Shown here: positions 54,703-63,335 of the stretch, one piece after another
Numbering within the stretch: position 1 is the first letter of the stretch
Layout: every line of letters begins with the position of its first letter
Assembly: GCA_964016105.1 (NCBI GenBank)
Contig: CAXHEX010000012.1
Coordinates: forward strand, 59,990 to 123,989
Length of the DNA: 64,000 nucleotides
Direction of reading: 5' to 3'
Source of the DNA: Ketobacter sp964016105
GTDB taxonomy: Bacteria > Pseudomonadota > Gammaproteobacteria > Pseudomonadales > Ketobacteraceae
Position numbers and translations under genes: made by a program
Notes under the pieces: model-generated
The model's database searches: none
What the model was told of the DNA's origin: nothing
Seen by the model: only the letters and a program-made list of their open reading frames with translations

Positions 54703-55452
54703 ATCATCACCAACTGTAAAAAGGCTTCGTTTATCGGCTGGGATGTCGGTGGATGGAACTGCGACAAGAATCAAAACAGTCGCGACGCCATCGTGATTCT
54801 GGACGCCAACCTTGAGATCGTCGATACTCCCTGGCGCGGCAACCTTCGCGAGTGTATCAATAGCTGTTCGACGAGTATGGAGTGGATCGCTGCTCTGTTC
54901 GATTTGTGTGGGAGTAGGGTATCTCCGGAATCCGGTCCAGTGACCCTCGCCATTGACACCCCTCTGGGTTTCTCCGAAGCCTTTATCCAGCTGGTAACCC
55001 AAAGTAAGGCGGCAGCCTCCATTGAGGCATCCAACACCAATCCCTATCTGTTTCGCCGCACTGAGCATTACCTGTTTGAGCAAGGCCTTAGTCCGCTTTC
55101 GGCCATTAAAGACATGATCGGCTCCCAGGCCACGAAGGGGATGCACGTCCTTGCGCGTTTTGTGCCGAAGATAGTGGGGTGCGGCGTCTGGAGTGATGGC
55201 AGGAATCTAGCCGCCATCGAGGCCTATCCTTCGGCCTGCAAACGCTCAGAAACCATTCAAGCTCTGCGCCGGCCTTACCCCGCGCTCAGTCATGCGGACT
55301 GCGAAGATGCGCTGACCTGTGCCTTGGTCGCCAGTCTGTTCGCGGAAAAGCGGAGAGCTCTTATGCCGCCGGAGGCTGACGTTTCTCCAAGCGAGGGCTG
55401 GATATGGGTGCCCAGGGATGCTTTTGTACAAGAAGCGTCCCCCCCAAGCTGA
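54703..55452 (+). CDS. DUF429-family RNase H-fold protein (no standard start codon)
   Basis: The family's typical first strand, KASFIGWDVGGW, is encoded at 54718-54753, upstream of the first GTG (54793). The open frame goes back to 54676 but holds no ATG, GTG or TTG before that strand. ATC at 54703 or 54706, or ATT at 54697, would lie behind GGAAGG (54690-54695); ATC at 54703 has the best spacing. TLAIDTPLGFSEAF is a further DUF429 motif. Function unknown; a nuclease-like RNase H fold is expected from the family. Confidence 0.65.
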   Translation: MITNCKKASFIGWDVGGWNCDKNQNSRDAIVILDANLEIVDTPWRGNLRECINSCSTSMEWIAALFDLCGSRVSPESGPVTLAIDTPLGFSEAFIQLVTQSKAAASIEASNTNPYLFRRTEHYLFEQGLSPLSAIKDMIGSQATKGMHVLARFVPKIVGCGVWSDGRNLAAIEAYPSACKRSETIQALRRPYPALSHADCEDALTCALVASLFAEKRRALMPPEADVSPSEGWIWVPRDAFVQEASPPS

Positions 55453-55482
55453 AATTGAACATAATGTGTGCGATAGACTGAT

Positions 55483-56418
55483 ATGAGTTATGACATCATT
55501 GGCGATATACACGGGCATAGCCAAAGCCTGGAATCGATTTTGACCAAGCTTGGGTATAAGAACCAATCCGGCATCTATCGTCATCCTTCGCGCAAAGTAA
55601 TCTTCCTGGGTGATTTTATCGATCGCGGCAATTACCAGCGTGAGGTGATCGATATTGCAAGAGCGATGATCGATTCTGGAAATGCACTCGCCGTGATGGG
55701 TAACCATGAGTTCAATGCAATTGCGTATTACACCGCCGACCACGAAGGAGAAGGTTACCTCAGGCCGCATTCTGAGAAGAATACAGGACAGCATCAAGCA
55801 TTCCTCGATGCCTACCAAGGCTCCCCTGCTGCTTATGAAGATACCATTAACTGGTTCAAGGCCTTGCCACTCTGGCTGGATCTTGGCGATTTGAGAGTCA
55901 TTCACGCTTGCTGGGATAAGCATGAAATCGAGGAAATCCTGAAGTATCAGGACGGGGAATGCTATTTGAGCGAGAAGCTTCTCCGAGAGTCTTGCCGTAG
56001 TGGTACATGGCAGTACAGGGCAGTCGAAACGATCTTGAAGGGTAAGGAAATTCCATTGAAGCCTGGCGCCAGCTTCAAGGACAAGGACGGGAACGTGCGC
56101 CACAACATCCGAGTGCGCTGGTGGGACCGGGAGGCAACCAGTTACAAAGATGCGTTCATGGGGCCAGAGAGTGCTCGAACCCACATACCCGATGACCAGA
56201 TCGAGGGTGACCATATGGTTGAGTATTCACACGAAGCACCACCGGTCATTCTTGGTCATTACTGGATGGAGGGCGAGCCAGTACCCTTGGCACCGAATAT
56301 CGCTTGTCTCGATTACAGCGTAGCGAAGCCCGGAGGCAAGCTGGTGGCATATCGATGGGATGGTGAGCAAACATTAGATCCTGGCAAGTACGTCTGGGTT
56401 GAGCGCATTGAGTCATGA
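55483..56418 (+). CDS. Calcineurin-like metallophosphoesterase
   Basis: A 311-residue enzyme with the metal-binding blocks GDIHGH (7-12), GDFIDRG (43-49) and GNHEF (73-77), then HACWD and HYW further on. This is the PrpE/ApaH-like branch of the metallophosphatases, which hydrolyse phosphoproteins or dinucleoside polyphosphates. It lies 30 bp after the DUF429 gene on the same strand. The context with ADP-ribose hydrolase suggests a nucleotide-related substrate, which is inference. Confidence 0.85.
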   Translation: MSYDIIGDIHGHSQSLESILTKLGYKNQSGIYRHPSRKVIFLGDFIDRGNYQREVIDIARAMIDSGNALAVMGNHEFNAIAYYTADHEGEGYLRPHSEKNTGQHQAFLDAYQGSPAAYEDTINWFKALPLWLDLGDLRVIHACWDKHEIEEILKYQDGECYLSEKLLRESCRSGTWQYRAVETILKGKEIPLKPGASFKDKDGNVRHNIRVRWWDREATSYKDAFMGPESARTHIPDDQIEGDHMVEYSHEAPPVILGHYWMEGEPVPLAPNIACLDYSVAKPGGKLVAYRWDGEQTLDPGKYVWVERIES

Positions 56419-56462
56419 GTTTCCGTCCCCTGAGCTACTGGACTCAGTTGTGCATTACAAAA

Positions 56463-56480
56463 GGTAACATCAATGCTACC
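56463..56480 (+). promoter_or_regulatory. Imperfect 18-bp palindrome ahead of the HTH antitoxin gene
   Basis: The bases follow GGTA-N-CAT-NN-ATG-N-TACC, with 14 of 18 positions symmetric. It lies about 50 bp before the ATG at 56532. Antitoxins of this HTH class bind such palindromes to repress their own operon, so this is a likely operator. Confidence 0.5.
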
Positions 56481-56531
56481 ATTAGGGCTGATGGCAGCGG
56501 GGTTCCTCGTTACGCTATTGCCGGAGATGCA

Positions 56532-56858
56532 ATGATGGCTCTGACGAAAGATTTTAAGGACACCATACAGGCTCGCGCCCAAAGGGATCCGGCGTTTCGC
56601 AAGGCTCTGTTACAAGAAGGGGTCGAATGCCTGCTCGCCGGTGACGTCGATACCGGCAAAGCAGTGCTGCGCGACTATATCAATGCGACGATCGGGTTCG
56701 AGGGATTGTCACGGGTCTTCGATAAATCGAGCAAGAGTCTCATGCGCATGTTCGGGCCAAAAGGTAATCCCCAGGCGAGCAACCTGTTCCAGGTGATCCA
56801 ATACCTGCAGGAGCAGGAGGGCATTCACCTGGAAGTCAAAGCCCGGAAGGTTGCCTAA
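56532..56858 (+). CDS. HTH-type antitoxin / transcriptional regulator without visible toxin
   Basis: A 108-residue protein. It starts MALTKDFKDTIQARAQRDPAF and has the helix-turn-helix GFEGLSRVFDKSSKSLMRMF with the following GNP turn, as in HigA-like antidotes of RelE/HigB-type modules. I choose the ATG at 56532 (GGAG 5 bp upstream) rather than the longer frame from 56415, whose extra residues look non-coding and overlap the phosphoesterase stop. No toxin gene lies on either side, so it is an orphan or a remnant. Confidence 0.75.
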   Translation: MMALTKDFKDTIQARAQRDPAFRKALLQEGVECLLAGDVDTGKAVLRDYINATIGFEGLSRVFDKSSKSLMRMFGPKGNPQASNLFQVIQYLQEQEGIHLEVKARKVA

Positions 56859-56918
56859 GGTGCTGTGTATCAGTGTTCAATCTGCAATTTTTTCGAGCAT
56901 TTTGAAGGATTTTCTGAG

Positions 56919-57234
56919 CATGGTATTTTTCATGGTATTCTCATTTAGCAGGAAAATAAGTCATTGAATATAAAAGATAAAAAAGGCTTATTTACAATAG
57001 AGTGGGAGTAGGCGGTATTTCTAACTTATTGAAACATAATAAAAAATAAATCTAATTGACGGGTTGTTCTGCATTATCAATGGTGTTTTTCATGGTATTG
57101 CCTGAGAACTAGTTAAGGTTAAGCTTCAATACCATGAACAGTGTTTCCAATGACTCATGGTATTGAACATATATAGAGTGTTGATTTTAAAGACTTTTTG
57201 TGTGTATTCGGGGTTCTTTTAAATCATGGTATTG
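56919..57234. repeat. Cluster of six CATGGTATT(G) repeats in a non-coding stretch
   Basis: The gap 56859-57263 (405 bp, very AT-rich) holds no gene I can support. CATGGTATT occurs at 56919, 56931, 57091, 57156 and 57225, and its inverse CAATACCATG at 57127. The copies at 57127-57136 and 57156-57165 form a perfect 10-bp inverted pair 19 bases apart. A longer unit, TGGT[A/G]TTTTTCATGGTATT, is at 56921 and 57081. It could be a protein-binding array, a recombination site, or a convergent terminator zone. Confidence 0.6.
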
Positions 57235-57263
57235 GATCGATAAATCAATAAGTTATCGCGAGA

Positions 57264-57866
57264 TTAATCGTTTAACGAGGCGCCAATACAACGATCAAAC
57301 AAAGCTGTCATAGGCTCATAGTCACAACTTACGCCAGCGATATTGGCTGCCACCCACTCTTGTTGCGTAATACCTTCAAGATCAAATTCGAAGCCTGCAT
57401 TGATAATGATATGCTCAAACAAAAGTCGTTGGGCGCGGCCGTTACCCTCGCGAAAGGGGTGAACCATATTCATCTCAATATAGAGCTCGGCGATCGCTGT
57501 AACGAAGGCCTCCCGTTCATAGGCTTCGTAATAGCGTTCAGTGGCTAGCCGCCGAAATAATTTGTTGGCTTCTGGTGTAATACGATTACAGGTGCAAAAG
57601 CGCGTGGTGCCTTTTGACATATCAATGTCGCGGAGTTCGCCTGCCCATTCATAAACATCCTTAAAGAGCTGTCGATGAAGAGACTGAAAATAGTCCAAGT
57701 CGTAGGGAGGAGCATCGAATTCGATCTCCTCAACAGCGAGCTCAGTTAATTCGGCTTCCGCTTTAGCCAGTTCCTCATCGTCCTCGATATTCAGGAGATT
57801 TCTCAGTACGTTGCTACCTGGGTAGCAGTAGGGATCATCGCCAGCACCATATTTATTCAGCGCCAT
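57264..57866 (-). CDS. fic: Fic-family AMP-transferase, E. coli Fic-like toxin
   Basis: A 200-residue protein with the catalytic Fic motif HPFREGNGRAQR at residues 136-147 (His136). The N-terminal half (YGAGDDPYCYPG, then EWAGELRDID) is like E. coli Fic, which is held in check by the separate antitoxin YhfG. Length matches. Fic enzymes move AMP onto target proteins such as topoisomerases. No inhibitory (S/T)xxxE(G/N) helix is visible within Fic itself. It lies 32 bp downstream of its presumed antitoxin on the minus strand. Confidence 0.9.
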   Translation of the reverse strand: MALNKYGAGDDPYCYPGSNVLRNLLNIEDDEELAKAEAELTELAVEEIEFDAPPYDLDYFQSLHRQLFKDVYEWAGELRDIDMSKGTTRFCTCNRITPEANKLFRRLATERYYEAYEREAFVTAIAELYIEMNMVHPFREGNGRAQRLLFEHIIINAGFEFDLEGITQQEWVAANIAGVSCDYEPMTALFDRCIGASLND

Positions 57867-57898
57867 CTTAGTGTCCTGTCTGTTTAATTTGCATACTA

Positions 57899-58381
57899 TC
57901 AGCGTCCCGTACTCTGCCGGGGTTTGGTGTACTTTTTCTTTAAGGCTGCACGGCGCTCCGCTCGTTCTTCTGGGCTGCGCGTTGAGGGTAGGGTGGTTGA
58001 TGTATCGAAACCTTCCAGCTTCAGACTGTGGCGGTAGTTATGTAACTTCACCTCATTGGCGTAGTGCTTCTTCAAACGCAGAGTGCTGTACTCAAAGACC
58101 CTCTCCGTCTTATAGATGCTCAGATCCAGAGCATAGGCTTTGCGGCGGATAGATTTACCGCTTTCAAAGGCTCCCCATGATTTAATTTGGTAATAGCCGG
58201 TTTTTTTAGCGCCATGCCAGTCTATGCCCATATCGAGAAGGTCTTTGAGATAGTTGATCGCGGTATTGACTCGTTGAGCAGAGATACCCGTCTCCTCGGT
58301 GATCTTGGGGCGGGTAGGCTTATCCAGTTGGACGAGAGCGGCCAAAACAGCCATTTCGTAGTTCATGTCAAAGCGCTCCAT
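57899..58381 (-). CDS. Winged-helix / YhfG-like fusion, presumed Fic antitoxin and repressor
   Basis: A 160-residue protein. Residues about 5-70 form a MarR-like winged helix (PKITEETGISAQRVNTAINY as the DNA-reading part). Residues about 105-155 align with the YhfG antitoxin: NYRHSLKLEGFD (115-126) corresponds to YhfG's NFQASRRLEGVE, followed by a charged helix ending in a Lys-Lys-Tyr. E. coli YhfG alone is only about 55 residues. The fusion would let the antitoxin also repress its operon. The start codon lies inside a palindrome. Confidence 0.72.
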   Translation of the reverse strand: MERFDMNYEMAVLAALVQLDKPTRPKITEETGISAQRVNTAINYLKDLLDMGIDWHGAKKTGYYQIKSWGAFESGKSIRRKAYALDLSIYKTERVFEYSTLRLKKHYANEVKLHNYRHSLKLEGFDTSTTLPSTRSPEERAERRAALKKKYTKPRQSTGR

Positions 58382-58430
58382 ATAAGATGCTTATATAGGC
58401 ACTATAACGTACAATGGCCAAATATTCCAA
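58380..58430 (-). promoter_or_regulatory. Promoter and operator of the fic operon
   Basis: On the minus strand TTGGAA (58425-58430) and TATAGT (58401-58406), 18 bp apart, form a sigma-70-like promoter. Immediately downstream, 58380-58396 is ATATAAG-ATG-CTTATAT, a perfect inverted repeat with 7-bp arms that overlaps the transcription start region and the ATG. It is the likely binding site of the winged-helix part of the gene's own product. Confidence 0.6.
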
Positions 58431-58604
58431 CGTCTATACTAATTGAAATATCGACATCCTATTGAACTGTATAAAGAAAATTCTGAGGTTTGGTTTTTTT
58501 CTCTATCTTGGGTGTGTGGCAATTAGATCATTTAAAGCGCTTAACTCTAATTCAACGAAGCCACTAATGGCGATAGCACATCATCGACAAGGACTGTTTG
58601 TACC

Positions 58605-59828
58605 ATGAAATACATACACCAGATCATAACAACACTAAATCGGTATATCGTTCTGATCGAGACCATACGTGAAGAGCAAGCACACAGAGTATTCACCGGG
58701 GATGAATTTAACCGCGTAGCCTCCCGTGTTCTGAAGAACAATGCGACGGGCGATATATTCAAAGCCAAAGCTGACCTCCTGCAAGCCAAGGTCATTCGTG
58801 AAGCGCCACGTGTAGAAGGTTCGTTTCAGCTTGATAGGCGAGTGAGTCGTTTCCTAAATGAGATGGCTGAACAAGAGTCGATTGGCTTGTCAGGTAATAT
58901 CCGTATTGAGGTGGAACAGCTTTCCAGCTTGATCGCCCAGTTGTCCGATGCTATCGCTCGAAATGACAAGCTTAATTCGGATCAATATCTTGAGCAGATG
59001 GATTTGCGTTTATCCAATCTTCAGAATCAGTCGTCTGTTAACGAAAAGGCGATTCTCAGGGCGGTTGAAAAGTCGAAAAGTTATCCGCCCAGTTTTACGG
59101 TAAAACAACGTTATAAAGAGGCTAATGACCTGTGGGAGCAGTACATCATTCCGATGTTGGAAATGATCGAGCCTCAAGGCATTTTTAGCCGTACGTTGAC
59201 AGAGCTAGAAAATAAATTGCGCGGTTATCGGCGCGATGGACAGCTTATGTTAGTCACCCAGCGGGAAACTATGGAACAGGTGATCTTCCGAATATTGGAT
59301 TTGAGGGCAGAAATGTCATCGAGTATTCACCGCTCGCAAATAAAATTAGCTCCTTTACGCGAAGCGTACCGAAAAGCAACACGGCTATCTCGAAGTATTT
59401 CTGATGCTTTAACCTACCTGGCCAATACGCGCTTTAAATACGCCAATAATTTTCCAATACCGGATATTTCGAAGCGCTATTCACCCGCATTAACCGATGG
59501 CGATGCGGAAATTGATGCTTACATTGCAGGCTTGGCGCAATATAAGCCAGAAAAGACGTATCTGCCGGATGTTCAAGAGGGCGAGCGCGGGGCACCCACC
59601 TTATATCCTGATGTGCTCAATCAGCTCAAGGAAAGTGTATCTATCGACGATACATTCCAATGGCTATTGGATAATTATCCCGATATTTCGACAGCGTATA
59701 TGCTGCAAATCTTTCTCAGGTTAACCAGTATGGAGCCACAGTTGGCTTCTGCGATGAAGGAAAGAAAACGTTACGAAACATTGACCCACAGAATCGATAT
59801 GCCGCGCCGCGAGCTGTCAGGGAAATAG
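58605..59828 (+). CDS. jetA: JetA/MksF-like kleisin subunit of a Wadjet-type condensin
   Basis: A 407-residue, mostly helical protein with long amphipathic stretches (about 95-260), no enzymatic motif, and a winged-helix-like N terminus (about 1-70). Its position before a small winged-helix gene and an SMC-like gene is that of JetA/MksF, the kleisin that bridges the SMC heads. The GGACTG... leader has no strong ribosome site. A 223-bp gap before it, with AAGCGCTT at its middle, may hold the promoter. The Wadjet subtype is not certain. Confidence 0.72.
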   Translation: MKYIHQIITTLNRYIVLIETIREEQAHRVFTGDEFNRVASRVLKNNATGDIFKAKADLLQAKVIREAPRVEGSFQLDRRVSRFLNEMAEQESIGLSGNIRIEVEQLSSLIAQLSDAIARNDKLNSDQYLEQMDLRLSNLQNQSSVNEKAILRAVEKSKSYPPSFTVKQRYKEANDLWEQYIIPMLEMIEPQGIFSRTLTELENKLRGYRRDGQLMLVTQRETMEQVIFRILDLRAEMSSSIHRSQIKLAPLREAYRKATRLSRSISDALTYLANTRFKYANNFPIPDISKRYSPALTDGDAEIDAYIAGLAQYKPEKTYLPDVQEGERGAPTLYPDVLNQLKESVSIDDTFQWLLDNYPDISTAYMLQIFLRLTSMEPQLASAMKERKRYETLTHRIDMPRRELSGK

Positions 59829-59850
59829 TGATCAAGAGTAAGAGGTTGTA

Positions 59851-60489
59851 ATGGACGATAACGAGCACCCACAAGAATACGACGCGGACGATTTCGGTTG
59901 CAGTATATTCCCTTCAAGTATGGAGTCAATGTTGCCCAACGCCAAAGACATCTACCAAAAGCTTAGAAACGGTGTGCACATCACAAATTTGGGTGAAGGT
60001 GGCGCGTTGCTGTATCGAGAGCTACAGAAACGGGAAGCGTCTTATCAGCAATTGTTTACTCTGCTGGGTTATGAATTAGTACATGATTCATCTGGCTTCT
60101 TTTATTTCAATAACACAGAGGAGCGCAGCGCAGCACTACTGAGCGCCACCAAGAAAGCGGCGTTGGTAATTTATACCTTATTTTCGTATTTAGAAGATCA
60201 GAATATTGACCCCGCGTACACCCTCAGAGAGCAACCTATTGCCTGGGCCTCTTTTACTTCGGCACAAACCTACCATCAAGACCTTTATCGTGATGCAGAG
60301 ATACCTGATGCGAGTGCTCTAAGAAAGAGTATCAATTGGTTAAAGGATAAAGGCTTCTGTATCGAGGAAGGAGACAATATTCGCTTCTTATCCCCGATTG
60401 AGCGGTTTTTACGCTCAGTGGAAAACTGGTCAGCGTCGGATGAACAGTCGAATGACTCTAGTGATACAGACACGGAGATTGAAGGATGA
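59851..60489 (+). CDS. jetB: JetB/MksE-like winged-helix subunit
   Basis: A 212-residue acidic protein. The middle contains ALLYRELQKREASYQQLFTL and the tandem winged-helix pattern of DUF4194/MksE proteins (LRKSINWLKDKGFCIEEGDNIRFL near residue 155). KITE-type proteins of this sort dimerise and bind the kleisin. It lies 22 bp after jetA and overlaps jetC by 4 bp (ATGA). Confidence 0.75.
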   Translation: MDDNEHPQEYDADDFGCSIFPSSMESMLPNAKDIYQKLRNGVHITNLGEGGALLYRELQKREASYQQLFTLLGYELVHDSSGFFYFNNTEERSAALLSATKKAALVIYTLFSYLEDQNIDPAYTLREQPIAWASFTSAQTYHQDLYRDAEIPDASALRKSINWLKDKGFCIEEGDNIRFLSPIERFLRSVENWSASDEQSNDSSDTDTEIEG

Positions 60490-63335
60490 GTGATAGTCAA
60501 AGCAGTGGTATCAAGTTTGGACTAACCCGGCTGATATTGATCAACTCAGGCACCTATTTAGAAGGCCATATCCCCTTAGATGCCGCTGTTTCGTTCTGCG
60601 GCCCCAACAATTTTGGTAAATCGACTGGGATCAATGCGTTGCAGTTTTTACTCGTCCCTGATTTAAAAGGTGCGCAGTTTGAAGAATACACGATTGAGGA
60701 AAGCCGAAAGTTCTACTTTCCATCGACCAGCAGCTTTATTTTGGTTGAAATTAATACGCCAACGGGCACTTGTGTATTGGGTGCAGCCGGATTGGGGCCT
60801 GCTCGATTGCATAAGTTTGAGCATTTTACCTATCGGGCCCCGCTGGATATTGAGCATTATCTCAACGAGGACAAGTCTATATCCAATTACGCTGACTTCA
60901 AGCGAAATATGCTGGTTAAGAATGGCATTACCGTTAGTTCACTAAAATCATCAGACGTAGCAAGAGCTCTGTGCGGCGCTGATAACGAAAAACAGCTAAA
61001 TTTGGGCCTTGTTCCGGTAGGCAGTCTTGAACGATTTAAGGTGTTCCAGCGGCTTTGGCTGTCAGTGATTACCCAAAAACAGATAAAAGCGTCAGATATA
61101 AAATGTGGACTTTTGCAGGTCTTTAGCTTGGCTCTAAGCGCTCACAACGAGAAACAGTTTGAGGAGCTCAGGGCACAAGCCTTCTCAGACTATGATAAAC
61201 AACTGATCCAGCTTAATGCCTTGAGAGATTCACGTGATGATATTCAGCTGCTGTCTGAGAAAATTGCAGAGGGCGATTCTGCGGTGTGGGAGCTTCAATA
61301 TCTCTACCTCTATATTGACACAAATACCGCAACAGCACGCACAGACTTGGAAGAGAGGGCTTCTGAATTAAACGAAAAAATTAAAAATGTGCATGAGCGC
61401 CAAGGACATCTTCAGAATCAGGTAGATGGGTATAGGGAAAGGGTTGAACAGCATGTTTCTGAAATCAGCATATTGAATGCATGGCTTGAGCAACATCGTG
61501 AGGACGTGGCGAAAAAGGAATCGACACTGTGGACATCCATTGGTCATATTCTTTCAGAACTAGAGTCCGCTGAAGGTCATCGGGATTTATTGGCGGCGAT
61601 GGTAAAAACCAGTGGCAACTATACTTTGGCCTCCGTACGAGAAACCCTTCAAACAGTTAAGCGGACGCTCGATGGCGTTCAGGCGCTTATCAATGGTGAT
61701 CCCGTGCTCTATACCTTCATCAGTAAGCATTGGCAGGATGAGGCAAAAGCGGATATTGGCAAGCTGTTTGGCAATGAGGTTTTTACCTTAAAGGTTGGAC
61801 AGCCTGGTAGTAAAGAACCGATAAGGATGGAGGATAGCGCAGATCTATTCGACGTCCTTGACCCCGTCGTTGAGCTCATCGATAACGGTTTGCTCAAATA
61901 CAATAATTTCGAGCTTGATTTGAACGCGTTGCCTGCAGGAAAAGACCTGAGCGAGTTTGATCAACAACAGCTGGAAAGCAAAAAGAATCAGCTCCTTAAG
62001 GAAGTTAAGCACTACGAGGGTTTGATCAGTACACTGGAAGATTTGGAGGAGGTCAAAGGAGAGCTTCAACAGGCTAAACAGCGTTGCCAAGAAATCACTG
62101 AAGACTTGAATTTATGGCGAAAGGTGGAAGGCAATCAGAGTAAAGCAAAAGACGATACGGAGAAATTGTCGCTGCTCGAAAAAGAAAAAAGAGAGCTAGG
62201 CATCCTTATTGATGACCTGACAACGGAGATTTATCAGATCAGTACAGATCACGCTGAGGACATTGCACAGGCACAAGAGCTTAATCGACAGCTATCCGAG
62301 CTGAGTGACCTTGAGCGACAAATCCACATGCCTCTGGCGGATTGGCCAGAGGGAGTGCCAATTTCTAATTATTCCCCTGACGATAACCTCCTTTCCAATA
62401 TGAGGCGCTACATTCAGCTCTTTAGTGGCTACAGAAACCTGGTTAGAGATTGTGAAAGCCTTTATATGCAGATTCAAAATCGTGGCTACAGGTCGGAAAG
62501 AAGTTTTGAAAGTGACATTGAGGGCTATAACCATCTATCACAGGTGTGGGATGCGATAGAGGAAATGGAAACGGGTGTGCGGAACCAGCGGCTGGCAGGC
62601 TACTACACCATCGGCGCTCACTATCAGGGCTATCTTCAGGATTACGATAGGCTGGATGATGAGATCAACAAGTTGAACCGTATACTGCGTGGCAAGAAAA
62701 TATCCAACCTAAAAGAGTTCAAGATTTTGATTAAACCCAATGAAAAGATCGTCAATTCGCTGAAAGCTATTGTTGAGGCCAGTGGCGCTTTAGAAAGTGG
62801 CGCGACGGGTAATCTGAATTTTGAAGGGGTGAGTGTGGATGAAGACAGTATCGAGGATGCTATTAAATTAATACACCGTGCTGTCAGTAACAGTGATGAA
62901 GGTGATATCCGCTTAGAGGATTTGTTTGAAGTGGGTTTTCATACAGTTAATAAAGACGGGAATACCCATGTACATGAAACCCTCGATAAAGTGGGCTCTA
63001 CCGGGACTCGACTGCCACTAAAAATATTGACCATGATGTTCTTAATGACGCACATGGTCAGCTCAAGTAAGGGGAGTAACGACATTAATTTGCCTTATAC
63101 AATTGATGAAGCTGCCGATCTGGACCCGGAAAATGGTCGAGCTTTGATTGAAAGCAGCCGCTCTCTGGGTTTTGTGCCTCTACTCACTTCCGTGAATCCG
63201 GTCGATTTGGCCAGCTATGCCATTGATTTGTCGCAGGCAGAATCAGGTAATGGTAAAGCTGCTTCGCTCGTTGTAAAACCTGATCATTGGTGGGCGATGG
63301 AGCGAAAAGAGCAGGTGACTGGCGGTCATGGCTAA
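60486..63335 (+). CDS. jetC: JetC/MksB-like SMC ATPase
   Basis: A 949-residue SMC-like protein. Walker A GPNNFGKST is at residues 39-47. Long coiled coils occupy about 230-390 and 490-720, around a central hinge-like part. Near the C terminus are the signature-like TRLPLKILTMMFLM and Walker B LPYTIDEAADLD. It would extrude DNA loops and, with JetD, cleave small circular plasmids. It is shorter than MukB and close to MksB in size. It overlaps jetD by 8 bp. Confidence 0.82.
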   Translation: MSDSQSSGIKFGLTRLILINSGTYLEGHIPLDAAVSFCGPNNFGKSTGINALQFLLVPDLKGAQFEEYTIEESRKFYFPSTSSFILVEINTPTGTCVLGAAGLGPARLHKFEHFTYRAPLDIEHYLNEDKSISNYADFKRNMLVKNGITVSSLKSSDVARALCGADNEKQLNLGLVPVGSLERFKVFQRLWLSVITQKQIKASDIKCGLLQVFSLALSAHNEKQFEELRAQAFSDYDKQLIQLNALRDSRDDIQLLSEKIAEGDSAVWELQYLYLYIDTNTATARTDLEERASELNEKIKNVHERQGHLQNQVDGYRERVEQHVSEISILNAWLEQHREDVAKKESTLWTSIGHILSELESAEGHRDLLAAMVKTSGNYTLASVRETLQTVKRTLDGVQALINGDPVLYTFISKHWQDEAKADIGKLFGNEVFTLKVGQPGSKEPIRMEDSADLFDVLDPVVELIDNGLLKYNNFELDLNALPAGKDLSEFDQQQLESKKNQLLKEVKHYEGLISTLEDLEEVKGELQQAKQRCQEITEDLNLWRKVEGNQSKAKDDTEKLSLLEKEKRELGILIDDLTTEIYQISTDHAEDIAQAQELNRQLSELSDLERQIHMPLADWPEGVPISNYSPDDNLLSNMRRYIQLFSGYRNLVRDCESLYMQIQNRGYRSERSFESDIEGYNHLSQVWDAIEEMETGVRNQRLAGYYTIGAHYQGYLQDYDRLDDEINKLNRILRGKKISNLKEFKILIKPNEKIVNSLKAIVEASGALESGATGNLNFEGVSVDEDSIEDAIKLIHRAVSNSDEGDIRLEDLFEVGFHTVNKDGNTHVHETLDKVGSTGTRLPLKILTMMFLMTHMVSSSKGSNDINLPYTIDEAADLDPENGRALIESSRSLGFVPLLTSVNPVDLASYAIDLSQAESGNGKAASLVVKPDHWWAMERKEQVTGGHG

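Noticed and set aside
56415..56531. Longer N terminus for the HTH antitoxin starting at 56415
   Set aside because: The extra 39 residues do not fit the family, the operator palindrome lies inside them, and GGAG stands just before the ATG at 56532.
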